Shown in pieces: positions 62,358-64,000 of a DNA stretch of 64,000 bases. Under the pieces are notes generated by a model, which searched no databases, had not been told where the DNA came from, and was given only the letters and a program-made list of their open reading frames with translations. The translations under genes and the position numbers were made by a program. The stretch's first letter is position 1. Each line of letters starts with the position of its first letter. The stretch is from Prevotella melaninogenica (GTDB taxonomy: Bacteria > Bacteroidota > Bacteroidia > Bacteroidales > Bacteroidaceae): positions 1,116,001 to 1,180,000 of the forward strand of contig NZ_CP054010.1 of assembly GCF_013267595.1 (NCBI RefSeq). The letters run 5' to 3'.

Positions 62358-62379
62358 ATTGTTAAAGTTAGTTATGGAG

Positions 62380-62387
62380 CAAATTTA
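62380..62387 (-). promoter_or_regulatory. -7 box of the 62357-60667 transcript
   Basis: TAAATTTG followed by CTC on the minus strand, 23 bases before the start at 62357. Confidence 0.5.
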
Positions 62388-62624
62388 CGCTTTTCTACAT
62401 TAATAAGCAAGTATTTGTTATGTTTTTTGTAGTTCTCACTATTTATTCTTTTCTCATCCTCTGATATAGAAGAGCCTTTTCTCATACTCCTTTGAAGTGG
62501 TGGATAACGCTTTGAAAAATCATTACACAAATTTAAGTAAAACCCCTATAAATAAGGATAAAAACACATATAAAAAGCGTGTTTGTAACCAACAGGAAAT
62601 CAGTTAGTTATAAAGTAGCATCAG

Positions 62625-62734
62625 AAAAGGTGCCTAATTGGACTTCAAAAGGGCGTTAGTTAGACCTCAAAAGGGCACCTCTTGCAAGTCAATTAGGCAT
62701 CTTTTAGAAGCCAAAAGAGCATGTATTGGTTGAT
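62625..62734 (+). repeat. 22-bp-period array, copy 7 (five units)
   Basis: Five exact 22-bp units starting AAAAGGTGCCTAATTGG. About 110 bases upstream (from 62510) also match the upstream flank of copy 3 (AACAGGAAATCA.TTAGTTA). It occupies the gap 62358-62814, which has no gene. Confidence 0.9.
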
Positions 62735-62814
62735 GAGGATGTGAAAAAAGTTTACAATCATACGTGTGATAGCTTAAAAGAAGAGTAATGTTTTTTGTGA
62801 GAATAAGACTTCAC

Positions 62815-64000
62815 TTATTTCTCAATCAGCGGTCGGAAGACTTGAGGAAACGTTCCCTGTTTCGCTTGTTGTTGAAGAAAAGCCTTTATATCTGAGAAGT
62901 TCTTGTATTTTTCTTCTTGGGAAATCATATCTTTAAGAATGTCATAGCTCCACGGTGCAGGGTAGCTCCAAAGGAGGCTGATGTAACGAGTTTCACCGTA
63001 ATGTGTCTTCTTTTTGGCTGCAGCTTGGCAGATGGTCTTTACATACCATTCAAAGTCTGGCTTATCCCACGCCTTAAGAAGCCAATAAGATTCGTTGGTC
63101 ATTCGCCCATTCTTCTTCAAATCGCGCTTCAGAAACTTATTGATTCGGGCGATATCGTTCTTGTTCTTGTATCGAGCGAGGAACATCAAAACCTCGTCAT
63201 TGCCTTTGTCAGCCTCTTTGATGATGGTTGGGTAATAGGATTTGAGTGGTTGGAGGTCATGAAGGAACCCTTTTTTATATCCATATTTTTTCATATAATC
63301 AAAGAACACTAAGCTGTCAATGGCTGCTTGCTGTTGTTCAGGCAGGTCCTCGTCTACGTTACTATAGTAGACGCTGAGAATAGAACGGTGGAAGGGAACT
63401 TTGAATTCTTCTTCAGAGCTGGATATACAGTTTACTTTTGTTGTGTCGTTTATAGCCTGTTTAAGAATGTTGAATATTTGCCCATTGGGTTTCTCCAACA
63501 GGATTTTGAATGCCCAAAGGCGTGTGATGCGCGAAGGACTTGTTTGGGCAAGCTCAGCCAACTGGTCGCTTGTAGCATTGTAGCGCAATGAGTCAGCATA
63601 GTCAAATTGCATTAAACGATAATAACTATCGTGCCCTACAGTCTCATCCTCAGAAAAGAAAGTTTCTTTGTTTAAGGCGTCAAGAGCCATTGCAAGCGTT
63701 TTAAGCGACTCTTCCGTTTGTGGTCTTCCACTTCTGACAGTACGTCTTTCCTTTAGATATCTGTCGTACAGCGGTTGGAAAATCGGAGGGATAGGTCCTT
63801 CCTTTGCATACTGTATAAAGTGTTTCTTTATTTCGCGAATGTTACTATATCTGTCTTTACCAGAAAGGATATTGTCGAGAAGTTGATAGCTCCAAGGCGC
63901 AGGATATTGCCAAAGAAGAGGGAAATAATCCTCTACGCTAAAGTAATCTGGTTTGCCAATAACGGCTTGACAAACGCTTTTTGCGTATTCTTCAAAGTCT
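62815..64000 (-). CDS. Double-copy paralogue of the 60667 protein (5' end outside window)
   Basis: The frame is open without a stop from 64000 down to 62815, at least 394 residues. The last 291 form one complete copy of the family (QFDYADSLRYNATSDQLAEL, SRITRLWAFKILLEKP, VFFDYMKKYGYKKGFL, SYPAPWSYDILKDM). The part before it (64000 to about 63700) is the end of another copy (QYPAPWSYQLLDNILSG, PPIFQPLYDRYLKE) joined by RRTVRSGRPQTEESLKTL. It thus looks like an in-frame fusion of two paralogues. A start at 63688 is possible but not needed. Function unknown. Confidence 0.65.
   Translation of the reverse strand, partial: DFEEYAKSVCQAVIGKPDYFSVEDYFPLLWQYPAPWSYQLLDNILSGKDRYSNIREIKKHFIQYAKEGPIPPIFQPLYDRYLKERRTVRSGRPQTEESLKTLAMALDALNKETFFSEDETVGHDSYYRLMQFDYADSLRYNATSDQLAELAQTSPSRITRLWAFKILLEKPNGQIFNILKQAINDTTKVNCISSSEEEFKVPFHRSILSVYYSNVDEDLPEQQQAAIDSLVFFDYMKKYGYKKGFLHDLQPLKSYYPTIIKEADKGNDEVLMFLARYKNKNDIARINKFLKRDLKKNGRMTNESYWLLKAWDKPDFEWYVKTICQAAAKKKTHYGETRYISLLWSYPAPWSYDILKDMISQEEKYKNFSDIKAFLQQQAKQGTFPQVFRPLIEK

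Noticed and set aside
1..64000. tRNA, rRNA, riboswitch or autonomous insertion sequence
   Set aside because: No cloverleaf, rRNA signature, recognisable aptamer or DDE transposase frame was seen in any gap; small structured RNAs cannot be excluded by eye.

Overview
The window is a chromosomal segment from a member of the Bacteroidota, most likely a Prevotella-type organism. Evidence for this includes many gene starts preceded by the Bacteroidota -7 box TAnnTTTG, a type VI secretion tube protein and VgrG of the Bacteroidota (subtype iii) kind, a Wzi-like outer-membrane protein, and Bacteroidota-style sensor kinase and Nudix-type sugar regulators. I found no tRNA, rRNA, transposase ORF, phage structural gene or cas gene.

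Layout. (1) 1-3.3 kb: a sensor kinase (cut by the left edge), its response regulator and a membrane protein. (2) 3.9-6.8 kb: a solitary primase-helicase-PLD protein of the TOTE conflict-system type, between two inverted copies of a 22-bp-period repeat. (3) 7.9-10.8 kb: ogt, an HdeD/DUF308 membrane protein, a histidine phosphatase and an exported Gly/Tyr/Asn-rich protein. (4) 11.2-30.8 kb: a type VI secretion effector island, all on the minus strand. Hcp-like TssD is followed by VgrG, a putative adaptor, and a 1045-residue effector with a PAAR-like N-terminus and a GH19 plus NlpC/P60 C-terminus. Downstream is a chain of exported, mostly lipoprotein, immunity-like genes. Embedded among them are two displaced effector C-termini (GH19+M23 and GH19+YkuD), each still joined to a nearly identical copy of the effector's internal linker. 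(5) 31.9-47.1 kb: a Wzi-like protein, a WecA/MraY-type transferase, and a long minus-strand surface-polysaccharide operon (initiating sugar transferase, Wza-like export protein, Wzz-like protein, Wzx-like flippase, EpsG-like polymerase, WbsX, WecB, glycosyltransferase). (6) 47.2-59.8 kb: dinB, two zinc-ribbon membrane proteins, pyruvate kinase, transketolase-rpiB, an AraR/NrtR-like Nudix regulator, and a galM-transporter-galK operon. (7) 60.7-64 kb: paralogous exported proteins of unknown function, one of which appears to be an in-frame double copy running off the right edge.

The most notable system is the effector island. One delivery-competent PAAR-like effector sits upstream of silent cassettes that share its linker but carry a different second peptidoglycan-degrading domain and different immunity candidates. 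This resembles orphan-tip arrays of Rhs and CDI toxins, but here it is built on a common GH19 muramidase plus interchangeable peptidase or transpeptidase-fold modules. The second notable signal is a set of intergenic arrays with an exact 22-bp period. One family has seven copies of 4-5 units, and a second, unrelated family has three copies. The first family brackets both the TOTE gene and the effector island in inverted orientation.
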